Part shown: one piece after another, positions 34,609-44,334 of the stretch
Layout: each line of letters begins with the position of its first letter
Numbering within the stretch: the stretch's first letter is position 1
From: Subtercola endophyticus
Lineage (GTDB): Bacteria > Actinomycetota > Actinomycetes > Actinomycetales > Microbacteriaceae
DNA: 64,000 nucleotides
Direction: 5' to 3'
NCBI RefSeq assembly: GCF_021044565.1
Contig: NZ_CP087997.1
Coordinates: forward strand, 124,001 to 188,000
Notes under the pieces: model-generated
The model's database searches: none
The model's input: the letters and a program-made list of their open reading frames with translations, nothing else
What the model was told of the DNA's origin: nothing
Made by a program: the position numbers and the translations under genes

Positions 34609-34676
34609 CGAGAGCGATGGATGCGGACGAGAGCGACCAGCGGGGCGGTTGCTCTCGTCCGCATCCATCGCTCTCG
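34609..34676. repeat. Perfect 26-bp palindrome between convergent transport genes
   Basis: Arms 34609-34634 and 34651-34676 are exact reverse complements with a 16-base spacer that can extend the stem by four more pairs. Each arm contains two copies of GAGAGCGA and a GGATGC. The rest of the 311-bp gap holds only G-rich sequence. A related palindrome lies after sucD at 63733-63767. Could be a bidirectional terminator or a REP-like mobile palindrome. Confidence 0.85.
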
Positions 34677-34815
34677 CGGGAGAGAGCGGGGCGGTGGGGA
34701 GCGGGGCGGGGGAGGGAGAGGGCGAGCGCGAAAGGCCCCGCTGCCGGATGAACCGGGGCGGGGCCTTGCGAACGAGCAGGTGGGGCAGCGAGAGCCGCGG
34801 GCGGGGAGAGCGGGG

Positions 34816-35616
34816 CTAGATGGCGCCGGGGGCGTTGTGGCCCGACTCCTCTTCGACGTCTTTGGCGAGGGTGCCGAGGTAGAGCTCGATGACCTTGGGG
34901 TCGTCGGCCAGCTCGCGGCCGGTGCCGGTGTAGGCGTTGCGGCCTTGGTCGAGCACGTAGCCGCGGTCGCAGATCTGCAGGCAGCGGCGAGCGTTCTGCT
35001 CCACCATGATGATCGACACGCCCGTCTTGTTGATGCGGCGGGTGCGGATGAACGTCTCATCCTGTCGCACAGGGGAGAGGCCGGCGGAGGGCTCGTCGAG
35101 CAGCAGCACCGAGGGATCCATCATGAGCGCACGCGCCATGGCGACCGACTGACGCTCACCACCCGAGAGGGAACCCGCGCGCTGCGTGCGGCGGTCACGA
35201 AGCACGGGAAAGAGGTCGAAGATGGCCTCGAGGCGCTCCTTGAGCAGCTTGGGGCGCAAGAAGAGCCCCATCTGCAGGTTCTCTTCGATGGTGAGCGACG
35301 GAAAGACGTTGTTGTTCTGCGGAACGAACCCCACACCGGCCTGGACGAGCTTGTTGGCCTTGTGGCCGGTGATGTTCTCACCCTTCAGCGTCACCGAGCC
35401 TGAGCGCACGTTCACGAGCCCGAAGAGGGCCTTCAGTAGCGTGGACTTGCCGGCGCCGTTCGGGCCGATGATGCCGATCAGTTCGCCGGGGTACACGTCG
35501 AGGTTGCAGCCGTTGAGAATGTTGATACCGGGCAGGTAGCCGGCAACCAGATCGGTCGCCTGCATCACCGGAACCCGGGTTTCGGTGCCGCCGGTGGCGG
35601 AGAGTGTGTCGGTCAT
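34816..35616 (-). CDS. livF: Branched-chain amino-acid-type ABC transporter ATPase (LivF type)
   Basis: 266 residues, a single ABC ATPase: IIGPNGAGKSTLLKALFGL (Walker A), the LivF-like VGFVPQNNNVFPSLTIEENL (Q loop), SLSGGERQSVAMARALM (signature) and VLLLDEPSAGLSP (Walker B). It pairs with LivG to drive the LivHM permeases. Its ATG overlaps the livG stop (ATGA). It is the last gene of the livHMGF operon. The C-terminal HNAPGAI stretch is short and unremarkable. Confidence 0.92.
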   Translation of the reverse strand: MTDTLSATGGTETRVPVMQATDLVAGYLPGINILNGCNLDVYPGELIGIIGPNGAGKSTLLKALFGLVNVRSGSVTLKGENITGHKANKLVQAGVGFVPQNNNVFPSLTIEENLQMGLFLRPKLLKERLEAIFDLFPVLRDRRTQRAGSLSGGERQSVAMARALMMDPSVLLLDEPSAGLSPVRQDETFIRTRRINKTGVSIIMVEQNARRCLQICDRGYVLDQGRNAYTGTGRELADDPKVIELYLGTLAKDVEEESGHNAPGAI

Positions 35617-36617
35617 GCTTTGGTCTCACCTTCCGTGAGCTCTTCGTTCTGAACTTCGGCGGCGAGTTCTTCGGCGACCTCATCGGTCAGCAGCGAATCG
35701 TCACCGAGATCGGTGTTGTGGTGCGCGCCGAGGTACGCGTCGATGACGGCGGGATCGTCCATGACGGTGCCCGAGGGGCCCTCTGCCACGACCTTGCCCT
35801 CGGCCATCACGACCACCCAGTCGGAGATGTGCCGCACCATGTGCATGTCGTGCTCGACGAAGAGCACGGTCATCCCCTCGTCGCGCAGCGCCTGGATGTG
35901 CCCCAGCAGCGATTGGGTGAGCGCCGGGTTGACGCCGGCCATGGGCTCATCGAGCATGATCATGACAGGATCGCTCATGAGCGCCCGCGCCATTTCGAGC
36001 AGCTTCTTCTGGCCGCCCGACAGGCTGCCGGCCATGTCGTCGCGTTTCTCGAGCAGCTTGAAGCGAGAAAGCAGTTCTTCGGCCTTCGCCGTGATCTCGG
36101 CCTCGCGTTTGACCCACAGCGGCTTGATGACCGACACGAACAAGTTCTCGCCGGGCTGGTCTTTGGCGCCCAGGCGCATGTTCTCGATGACCGTGAGCTT
36201 CGACAGCGCTTTGGTGAGCTGAAAGGTGCGCACCATGCCCATCTTGGCGACCTTGGTGGCGCCGGTGTTGCCCACGTCGCGACCGTTGAAGGTCGACTTC
36301 GCGGCCTCTCCGGCCTTCGGGCCGCCGATGAGCTTGGCGGCCGAGCTGGGCTTGTCGAACCCGGTGATGAGGTTGAAGAAAGTGGTCTTGCCGGCACCGT
36401 TGGGGCCGATCAGGGCCGTGATGATTCCGCGCTGCACCTCGAGGTGCTTCACGTCGACCGCCGTCATGCCGCCGAACCGGCGCGTGACGTTGTCGACGGT
36501 GAGAATCGGATCGGGTTTCGAGACACCGGGCACCGCCTCGACACCGGAGACGCTTTGTTTCGCCGCCGCACCGGCAGCCGTTATCGTGCTGGTGGTGGTG
36601 GGCACGTCACTTGACAT
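35613..36617 (-). CDS. livG: Branched-chain amino-acid-type ABC transporter ATPase (LivG type)
   Basis: 334 residues, longer than the usual 250-290 of LivG because of an N-terminal Thr/Ala/Val-rich stretch (about 35 residues) and an acidic C-terminal tail of about 45. The ATPase has LIGPNGAGKTTFFNLITGF, VRTFQLTKALSKLTVIENM (LivG-type Q loop), SLSGGQKKLLEMARALM and IMLDEPMAGVNP. Insert lengths around residues 85-110 also fit LivG. ATG overlaps the livM end by 11 bp, indicating coupling. Confidence 0.92.
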   Translation of the reverse strand: MSSDVPTTTSTITAAGAAAKQSVSGVEAVPGVSKPDPILTVDNVTRRFGGMTAVDVKHLEVQRGIITALIGPNGAGKTTFFNLITGFDKPSSAAKLIGGPKAGEAAKSTFNGRDVGNTGATKVAKMGMVRTFQLTKALSKLTVIENMRLGAKDQPGENLFVSVIKPLWVKREAEITAKAEELLSRFKLLEKRDDMAGSLSGGQKKLLEMARALMSDPVMIMLDEPMAGVNPALTQSLLGHIQALRDEGMTVLFVEHDMHMVRHISDWVVVMAEGKVVAEGPSGTVMDDPAVIDAYLGAHHNTDLGDDSLLTDEVAEELAAEVQNEELTEGETKA

Positions 36618-37596
36618 CGAAGCTCAGCTCCTTCTTGTTGCCGAGAATACCTTGCGGCCTGAAGATCACCACGAGCATCAACATGACGCCGATGACGATC
36701 CAGGCGAACTGTTCGGTCTGCTGGCCGTTCATGATGGCCGAGGGAATGAACTGGTTTGCGATGCCCTGAACGAACAACCGGATGGCGAAGAACACGATGG
36801 CGCCGAGCACCGGGCCGAAGACCGTCGCAGCACCACCCAGCAGCAGCGCGGTGAAGATGAAGTAGGTCATCGAGCGCCCCATGCTGTCGGCCTGCAGCGA
36901 GGCCGGCAGAATGTAGACGATTCCCGCGATGGCACCGATGACACCACCGAGGATGAGCGCCTGCATCTTGTAGCTGTAGACGTTCTTGCCGAGGGCGCGC
37001 ACGGCGTCTTCGTCTTCACGGATGCCTCGCAGCACACGACCCCAGGGGCTGCGCATGATCGCCCAGACGAACAGGCACAGCAGGCCGACCACGAACCACG
37101 CCGTGGCGATGAACCACCAGCCGTTCGAGCCGGTCAGGTCGTATTTGAAGGGCCCGATGTCGAGGGATCCGCTGCCGAAGAACGACAGATCGGTGAAAGG
37201 GCTGCGGTATTCGTTGCCGGTGATGCCGTTCGACCCGCCGGTGAGGTTGGTCAGAAGCGACGATCGCCCGACCATCCGCACGATCTCGGCGGCCGAGAGC
37301 GTCACGATGGCCAGGTAATCACCGCGCAGCTTCAGAGTCGGAATACCCAGAATCAGCGCGAAGATCAGAGCGCACACGAGAGCGATGATGATCGCCAAGA
37401 CGATGGGCAAGCCCGCGATGATCGAGATGGCGAAGCCATATGCCCCGATGAGCATGAACCCGGCCTGACCGAAGTTGAGCAATCCGGTGTAGCCGAAGTG
37501 GATGTTCAGGCCGATGGCAGCGATGGCGAGAGCCGCGGTCTGCGGCGAGATCGCCGAGTTCAGAATCGCGTACAGAGTCTGCAGAAGTTGATCCAT
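36607..37596 (-). CDS. livM: Branched-chain amino-acid-type ABC transporter permease (LivM type)
   Basis: 329 residues with eight to ten membrane helices and the LivM signature GLNIHFGYTGLLNFGQAGFM near the N-terminus and the cytoplasmic loop SPWGRVLRGIREDEDAVRALGKN that contacts the ATPases. It forms the pore with LivH. It begins 12 bp after the livH stop with a good AAGGGCT site. The extracytoplasmic loop around residues 110-145 (SNGITGNEYRSPFTDL) is of usual size. Confidence 0.92.
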   Translation of the reverse strand: MDQLLQTLYAILNSAISPQTAALAIAAIGLNIHFGYTGLLNFGQAGFMLIGAYGFAISIIAGLPIVLAIIIALVCALIFALILGIPTLKLRGDYLAIVTLSAAEIVRMVGRSSLLTNLTGGSNGITGNEYRSPFTDLSFFGSGSLDIGPFKYDLTGSNGWWFIATAWFVVGLLCLFVWAIMRSPWGRVLRGIREDEDAVRALGKNVYSYKMQALILGGVIGAIAGIVYILPASLQADSMGRSMTYFIFTALLLGGAATVFGPVLGAIVFFAIRLFVQGIANQFIPSAIMNGQQTEQFAWIVIGVMLMLVVIFRPQGILGNKKELSFDVK

Positions 37597-37608
37597 GAGT
37601 GAGCCCTT

Positions 37609-39009
37609 CTAACCGATGCGCTCTCGGCGCCCGAAGATACCCTGCGGCCTGACCAGCAGCACCAGAATCAGGATGATGAGTGCCGTTGCGTACTTGAAGT
37701 CGCCCGGCAGCACGAGGTTCGTCAGCTCGACGACCAGACCGATGATCATGGCGCCGGCGAGAGCACCGAACGCGGTGCCGAGACCACCCAAGGTGATGGC
37801 GGCGAACATGAGCAGCAGCAGTTGCAGGCCGGTCTGCCAGTTGACTCCGTTGAGCACCAGGCCGAGCAGCACACCCGAGAGCCCGGCCAGCGCGGTGGCC
37901 GACGTCCAGACGATACGGATGATGCGGTCGACGTCGATGCCCGACGCGGCCGCAAGCGAGGGGTTGTCTGACACGGCGCGGGTCGCGCGGCCGATTCTGG
38001 TCTTCACCAGTACCCAGCCGACCGCCGCGATGATCACCACGGCGATACCCATCGAGATGAGCGACTGCGCCGAGAGCGTCACCGGCCCCAGGTCGACCGT
38101 GACCGGGTTGGCCTGGTCGATGCGAACAGTGGATGCCCCCAAGAAGTACTGGAACGTGTACTGCAGCGCGATCGAGAGCCCGATGGTCACGATCATCAGC
38201 TGCGTCGTGCCGATGCCCCGCCTTCGCAGCGGTTTCCAGATCCACGCGTCTTGGAAATAGCCGGTCGCAGCACAGATGACCACCGAGATGATCGCCGCCA
38301 GAATCAGGTTCAGCCCGAGAACGTTCGCGAAGAGGTAGGCCAGCAGACCACCGAGGGTCACCTGCTCACCGTGTGCGAAGTTCGACAGGCCCGTCGTGCC
38401 GAAGATCAGCGAGAGACCCACGGCGGCGAGGGCCAGCAGCAGGCCGAGGCGGATGCCCGAGACGAACTGCTGGGCGAAGCGGTCGAACGTGATTCCGGTG
38501 GTCGCGTCGTCGGGCGTCTGGGTCGTGGTTCCGTCGGACGAGGTGGTGCCGCCGACGATCTTGAAGACGTATCCGGTGTTCTTGTTCAGCGCGCCAGTGA
38601 CGGTTGCGGGGTTCTTCGCGCCCGAGTCGAGCACCGCGCCATCCGGAATCGAGGTGGTGTCGACCGTGATCGTGTACGGGCCCGCGACCGTGATCGCCTG
38701 GCTCCACTTGCCGTCGCTGCCGGTCGTGATCGTGGTGTCGAGATCGCCGCCCTTGATGCCGAGCTTGATTCCGACCGCCGGGTCACCGCTGGGCAGCTTG
38801 ATGGTGCCCTGCAGACAGCCCGTCGTGGCATTCGAAGCGCACGCGGCTGCAGCGGCACTACTGGGCGAGGGGGTTGTCGCGGCTTCTGCCGACGATGCGC
38901 TGAGGCTCACCATGGTGATGATCGCCACGATAGCCAGCATGATCGTGGCAGCGAGGCGCCACAGTCTGGCGCGGCCGTCGGGCCTTCGCGGCACTACGAG
39001 TGTCGTCAA
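37609..39009 (-). CDS. livH: LivH-type permease with an extracytoplasmic beta-domain extension
   Basis: 466 residues, against about 290-310 for ordinary LivH. Residues 1-43 look like a signal peptide or first membrane helix (MLAIVAIITMVSLSASSAEA). Residues 57-155 (CLQGTIKLPSGDPAVGIKLG, DTTITTGSDGKWSQAI, PYTITVDTTSIPDG) resemble a carboxypeptidase-regulatory/transthyretin-like beta-sandwich. A Thr-rich linker leads to the LivH permease from about residue 178 (SGIRLGLLLALAAVGLSLIF, TTGLSNFAHGEQVTLGG). TTG start is supported by GGAGG 7 bp upstream. First gene of the operon. Two Cys (58 and 65) could form a disulfide outside the cell. Confidence 0.85.
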   Translation of the reverse strand: MTTLVVPRRPDGRARLWRLAATIMLAIVAIITMVSLSASSAEAATTPSPSSAAAAACASNATTGCLQGTIKLPSGDPAVGIKLGIKGGDLDTTITTGSDGKWSQAITVAGPYTITVDTTSIPDGAVLDSGAKNPATVTGALNKNTGYVFKIVGGTTSSDGTTTQTPDDATTGITFDRFAQQFVSGIRLGLLLALAAVGLSLIFGTTGLSNFAHGEQVTLGGLLAYLFANVLGLNLILAAIISVVICAATGYFQDAWIWKPLRRRGIGTTQLMIVTIGLSIALQYTFQYFLGASTVRIDQANPVTVDLGPVTLSAQSLISMGIAVVIIAAVGWVLVKTRIGRATRAVSDNPSLAAASGIDVDRIIRIVWTSATALAGLSGVLLGLVLNGVNWQTGLQLLLLMFAAITLGGLGTAFGALAGAMIIGLVVELTNLVLPGDFKYATALIILILVLLVRPQGIFGRRERIG

Positions 39010-39063
39010 GTTCTAACCTCCGGGAACGAGCGCACATCATTGGGCTCTTCGAGTTGCAAGTGA

Positions 39064-40695
<1,632 letters not shown>

Positions 40696-40729
40696 TCGGG
40701 TGTCGGTGGCTCGCCGGTAGTATTGGCGG

Positions 40730-41854
40730 GTGAGTATGGAAATCGAAATCGGCCGCTCCAAGCGCGGTCGCCGGGTCTACGCGTTCGACGACATCGCGGT
40801 CGTTCCCTCGCGACGCACCCGCGACCCCCAAGACGTTTCGGTGGGGTGGTCGATCGACGCCTACCATTTCGACATTCCCGTGATGGCGGCGCCCATGGAC
40901 TCGGTCGTGTCGCCCGCGACCGCCATCGCCATGGGCCGCCTCGGCGGTCTGGGCGTGCTCGACCTCGAGGGTCTGTGGACCCGGTATGAGAACCCCGAGC
41001 CGCTGCTGCAGGAGATCAGGGAGCTGCCCGTCGGCGGTGCCACCGTGCGCATGCAGCAGATCTATGCCGAGCCCATCAAGCCCGAGCTGGTGACCGCGCG
41101 TCTGGCAGAGATCCGGGCATCCGGTGTCACCGTGGCCGGCGCCCTCTCGCCCCAGCGCACGCAAGAGCTCTACGAGACTGTCGTGGCCGCCGGCGTAGAC
41201 TTGTTCTTCATCCGCGGCACCACGGTGTCGGCCGAGCACGTGTCGAAGACCGTCGAGCCGCTCAACCTCAAGAAGTTCATCTACGAGCTCGATGTTCCCG
41301 TCATTGTGGGCGGCGCGGCCACCTACACCGCGGCACTGCACCTGATGCGCACCGGTGCTGCCGGTGTACTGGTCGGGTTCGGCGGAGGGGCTGCTTCGAC
41401 GACCAGGGCCACCCTGGGCATCCACGCGCCCATGGCCACCGCGGTGGCCGACGTCGCCGGTGCGCGCCGCGACTACCTCGACGAGTCGGGCGGACGGTAC
41501 GTGCACGTCATCGCCGACGGCGGCCTCGGCACCTCTGGCGACATCGTGAAGGCCATCTCGGTCGGCGCCGACGCCGTGATGCTCGGCACCGCGCTGGCAC
41601 GGGCGACGGATGCCCCGGGTGGTGGCTACCACTGGGGCCCCGAGGCACACCACTCGCAGCTGCCACGCGGCAACCGCGTGCACGTCGGCGCGGTTGCTCC
41701 GCTCGAGCAGATTCTGTTCGGGCCGTCACCGGTCGCCGATGGCACCGCGAACCTCATCGGCGCCTTGCGGCGCTCGATGGCGACGACCGGGTACTCCGAC
41801 CTCAAAGAGTTCCAGCGCATCGAGGTCGTCGTCGCGCCCTACGCCTCGCACTAG
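40730..41854 (+). CDS. guaB3: GuaB3-family IMP dehydrogenase-related protein
   Basis: 374 residues of the IMPDH/GMP reductase barrel without CBS domains. It has VYAFDDIAVVPSRRTRDPQD, VMAAPMDSVVSP and a VIADGGLGTSGDIVKAISVG phosphate loop. Where IMPDH has Cys in SICTTR, this protein reads GGGAASTTRATLG, so the classical catalytic Cys is missing, as in actinobacterial GuaB3 proteins. Its activity in actinobacteria is unsettled. It is probably co-transcribed with guaB. An IS481-type element has inserted exactly at its stop codon: the TAG (41852-41854) is part of the CTAG target, so the protein is intact but downstream read-through is now cut. Confidence 0.9.
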   Translation: MSMEIEIGRSKRGRRVYAFDDIAVVPSRRTRDPQDVSVGWSIDAYHFDIPVMAAPMDSVVSPATAIAMGRLGGLGVLDLEGLWTRYENPEPLLQEIRELPVGGATVRMQQIYAEPIKPELVTARLAEIRASGVTVAGALSPQRTQELYETVVAAGVDLFFIRGTTVSAEHVSKTVEPLNLKKFIYELDVPVIVGGAATYTAALHLMRTGAAGVLVGFGGGAASTTRATLGIHAPMATAVADVAGARRDYLDESGGRYVHVIADGGLGTSGDIVKAISVGADAVMLGTALARATDAPGGGYHWGPEAHHSQLPRGNRVHVGAVAPLEQILFGPSPVADGTANLIGALRRSMATTGYSDLKEFQRIEVVVAPYASH

Positions 41855-42843
41855 CTGTACTGCTCAGGGAGGTTGGTTAACCGGCTGATGGGTGGGTGGC
41901 TTCCGATGGCGGTGTGGGGTCTGTGGTGATTGTATTCATGGAGCCATGCGGGGAGGGCGTTTCGGCGCGCGGTTTCGGTGGGGTAGAACCGTTTGTAGGC
42001 CCACCCGTCGGCGAGGGTGCGGTGGAATCGTTCGATCTTCCCGTTCGTTTGGGGCCGGTACGGCCGGGTCTTTTTCGGTGTGATCCCGAGTTCCGCGCAG
42101 GTATCGCGCCAGAGATGCGACTTGTACGCTGACCCGTTGTCGGAGAGCACTCGTTGCACAGTGACGCCGCGGACGGCGAACCAGGACACCGCCCGCTGCA
42201 GCACGGCCACGGCGGTGGCGGCGGTTTCATCGGCGTGGATCTCGGCGTACGCGACCCGGGAGTGGTCATCGATCACGGTGTGCACGAACTCTTTCCCCGG
42301 CCGGGGTTCATAACGAGCATCTCTGACAATCCCGACGGTAGCGGCCCGGTTCCGGCGACCTTGCTGCCGGCCAACGTATCGGTGCCCGCCCCCGTCAGGA
42401 ATGTTGCCGAACTTCGTGACATCGACGTGGATCAACGAGCCCGGAGTGTCATGTTCGTAGCGGCGGACGACCTCACCGGTGTGTTTATCGATGTAGCCGA
42501 GCCGGTTCAGCCGACACCGCACGAGAACGGCGTGCACTGTTGATGCTGGCATCCCGAGCTTCGCGCCGATCGCGACCGGGCCCAGGCGCTGCTTCCACCG
42601 CAGATGCCCAATTTTCCGCACGAGCTGCTGCCGGGTCCTGGTTGGGCTGTAGTGCGGGCGAGAAGAACGATCCACGACACCCGCTGCGCCCATCGCCGCG
42701 TATCTGTCGGCCCAACGCTTCGCCGTAGGCCAGGAAACATTGAATTGCGCCGCGGCATGAGCGACGGGCCAGCCGTCACCGATTATCAGGCGCGCGATGC
42801 GGAGACGGTGACGTGGGGTGAGAGCTGCGTTAGCGTGAGACAC
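41851..42843 (-). CDS. IS481-family transposase
   Basis: 330 residues. GTG 42843 starts VSHANAALTPRHRLRIARLI, the usual IS481 beginning, with AAAGGG upstream. A helix-turn-helix region follows (AAQFNVSWPTAKRWADRY), then the DDE core: HVDVTKFG, VIDDHSRVAYAEIHADE, VLSDNGSAYKSHLW and NGKIERFHRTLADGW. The frame is intact, so the element may be active. The last codons read through the terminal inverted repeat, and the stop TAG comes from the CTAG target duplication outside the element. Confidence 0.95.
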   Translation of the reverse strand: MSHANAALTPRHRLRIARLIIGDGWPVAHAAAQFNVSWPTAKRWADRYAAMGAAGVVDRSSRPHYSPTRTRQQLVRKIGHLRWKQRLGPVAIGAKLGMPASTVHAVLVRCRLNRLGYIDKHTGEVVRRYEHDTPGSLIHVDVTKFGNIPDGGGHRYVGRQQGRRNRAATVGIVRDARYEPRPGKEFVHTVIDDHSRVAYAEIHADETAATAVAVLQRAVSWFAVRGVTVQRVLSDNGSAYKSHLWRDTCAELGITPKKTRPYRPQTNGKIERFHRTLADGWAYKRFYPTETARRNALPAWLHEYNHHRPHTAIGSHPPISRLTNLPEQYS

Positions 42844-42970
42844 GAGGGCCCTTTCAGGTCGGTAAGTGGTTGACTGAGCAACTCCACTTTCGCCCCGGGG
42901 GCCCTCACCCCATTCCAACAACTACAGCGAGTCGTCACACCGAATCAACCAACCTCCCTGAGCAGTACAG
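41855..42970. mobile_element. Complete IS481-family insertion sequence
   Basis: The element is 1116 bp with perfect 24-bp terminal inverted repeats at 41855-41878 and 42947-42970 (outer bases CTGTACTGCTCAGG). It is flanked on both sides by CTAG (41851-41854 and 42971-42974), a 4-bp target duplication of the palindromic type known for IS481 itself. Intact ends, intact transposase and identical target repeats point to a recent insertion. Confidence 0.95.
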
Positions 42971-43010
42971 CTAGCCCGCGCTGACAGCCCGCTTGCGGCG
43001 TCGTCGCGTG

Positions 43011-43661
43011 TCAGCGGCTGTAACGGCCGAGGGCGAACAGCGACGCAACGGCGGCGAAGAGCACGAGCGACACGACGGGGGCGAGCGCCCCGACGGCGAT
43101 GGCGATGAGGTAGGCCGCCAGGGCGCACAGGCAGAAGACGATTGCTCGGCCGGCCGCCGGTACTGCCGCCGCGGGGTTTTTCAGGCTGCCCGTTGCCCGG
43201 CGAACGTGCATCCAGAGCAGAAGAAAAAAGCCGCTCACGCCGATCATGGTCACACCGTAGAGAGTTGCGGCTGCAAAGAGTTGCTGCTGGTCGCCGTCGA
43301 CGAGGTATTCGGCGAGAACTCCCGTCGGAAACGGAATGAACGCGATCACCGCGAGCAGCCCGAGGTTGAGAAACAGCAGCGGCCGGTCGACTCGAGCGAA
43401 CAGCCCGATCAGGTAGTGGTGGTTGATCCACATCAGCCCGATGGTCACGAAGCTCACCGCATACGACACATACGACGGCCAGAGGTCGAAGAGTGCGCGG
43501 AACAGGTCGCCTTTCTCGCCGACATGCGGCACGGCGATCTCGAGAATGAGCAAGGTGGTCGCGATGGCGAAGACGCCGTCGCTGAAGGCCTCGACTCGGC
43601 TCGTCGAAACTGCGCCTAAGGGTTGCGTCGCGGGCGCCCCCGTTGTGTTGTCGTCTGTCAC
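43011..43661 (-). CDS. TMEM175-like (DUF1211) putative potassium channel
   Basis: 216 residues with six membrane helices. The first helix has RVEAFSDGVFAIATTLLILE, the RxxxFSDGVFAIAxTLL signature of the TMEM175 family, whose members form potassium channels. VSYAVSFVTIGLMWINHHYL is the conserved third-helix region with a His pair. Bacterial members have one repeat per chain and act as tetramers. It lies between the IS element and the K+/H+ antiporter genes, a plausible potassium-handling neighbourhood, though on the opposite strand. Confidence 0.88.
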   Translation of the reverse strand: MTDDNTTGAPATQPLGAVSTSRVEAFSDGVFAIATTLLILEIAVPHVGEKGDLFRALFDLWPSYVSYAVSFVTIGLMWINHHYLIGLFARVDRPLLFLNLGLLAVIAFIPFPTGVLAEYLVDGDQQQLFAAATLYGVTMIGVSGFFLLLWMHVRRATGSLKNPAAAVPAAGRAIVFCLCALAAYLIAIAVGALAPVVSLVLFAAVASLFALGRYSR

Positions 43662-43800
43662 AGGCCGATTGAATCACACGTCTGGCTCGCTTCGCCGTCA
43701 GCGCAGCGCGGATGATCGGCCACCGTCGGCTCCGGGAAACCCCTCGGGTAGAATCGGTGGGCAGGAAATCACACGCACCATCACGGTAGGGAGATCAGTC

Positions 43801-44331
43801 ATGGTTGATGTACGACGGGTCAAGCTACCGGGGGTCGGGGTGCTGCACACCTTTGTCACCGACGACGGGGGCAAGATCGGCGTCATCGCCCATCGTTCGG
43901 GTCACAACGACCTCATCACGTTCGCCGACGAAGAAGACGGCGCCGAAGGCACCAAAGTATCGCTGCGGTTGAGCGAAGACGAGGCGCGCACCCTCGCCGA
44001 GTTGCTCGGCGGCACCCAGATCACCGAGTCGCTGACGGCACTCGACCAGATTCCGGGGCTCAGCATCGACTGGTTCACGGTCGACTACGAAGACCACATT
44101 GCCGGGCTCGAGCTCGGCGATCCGGCCGACCGCGGAGTCGTCGGGGTGACCGTGGTGGCCGTGGTGCGCGGTGAGTCCGCCAATCCGGCCCCGGCCAGCG
44201 ACTTCAAGGTCTTTCCCGGTGACACTCTCGTGGTCGCCGGCAGCCCCGAAAAGGTTGCGAAGGTGTTCAACTTCTTTCGCACCGGCCAGTACAAGACCAA
44301 GAGCGCTGTCGACGCGCCGCCCGGGGGGTAG
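43801..44331 (+). CDS. khtT: KhtT-like regulatory subunit of a K+/H+ antiporter
   Basis: 176 residues. The N-terminal part (VDVRRVKLPGVGVLHTFVTD) matches KhtT/AmhM-type proteins, and the C-terminal part (about 100-165, with FKVFPGDTLVVAGSPEKVAK) is a TrkA-C (RCK-C) domain that binds nucleotides such as cyclic di-AMP in relatives. It would gate the antiporter encoded 3 bp downstream. The frame is open much further upstream, but ATG 43801, shortly after a TAGGGAG site, gives the normal length. Symbol is by similarity. Confidence 0.87.
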   Translation: MVDVRRVKLPGVGVLHTFVTDDGGKIGVIAHRSGHNDLITFADEEDGAEGTKVSLRLSEDEARTLAELLGGTQITESLTALDQIPGLSIDWFTVDYEDHIAGLELGDPADRGVVGVTVVAVVRGESANPAPASDFKVFPGDTLVVAGSPEKVAKVFNFFRTGQYKTKSAVDAPPGG

Positions 44332-44334
44332 GCG

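Noticed and set aside
40730..41854. Pseudogene of IMP dehydrogenase because the catalytic Cys is missing
   Set aside because: The frame is intact and lack of the Cys and CBS domains is normal for the GuaB3 group in actinobacteria; the IS lies after its stop codon.
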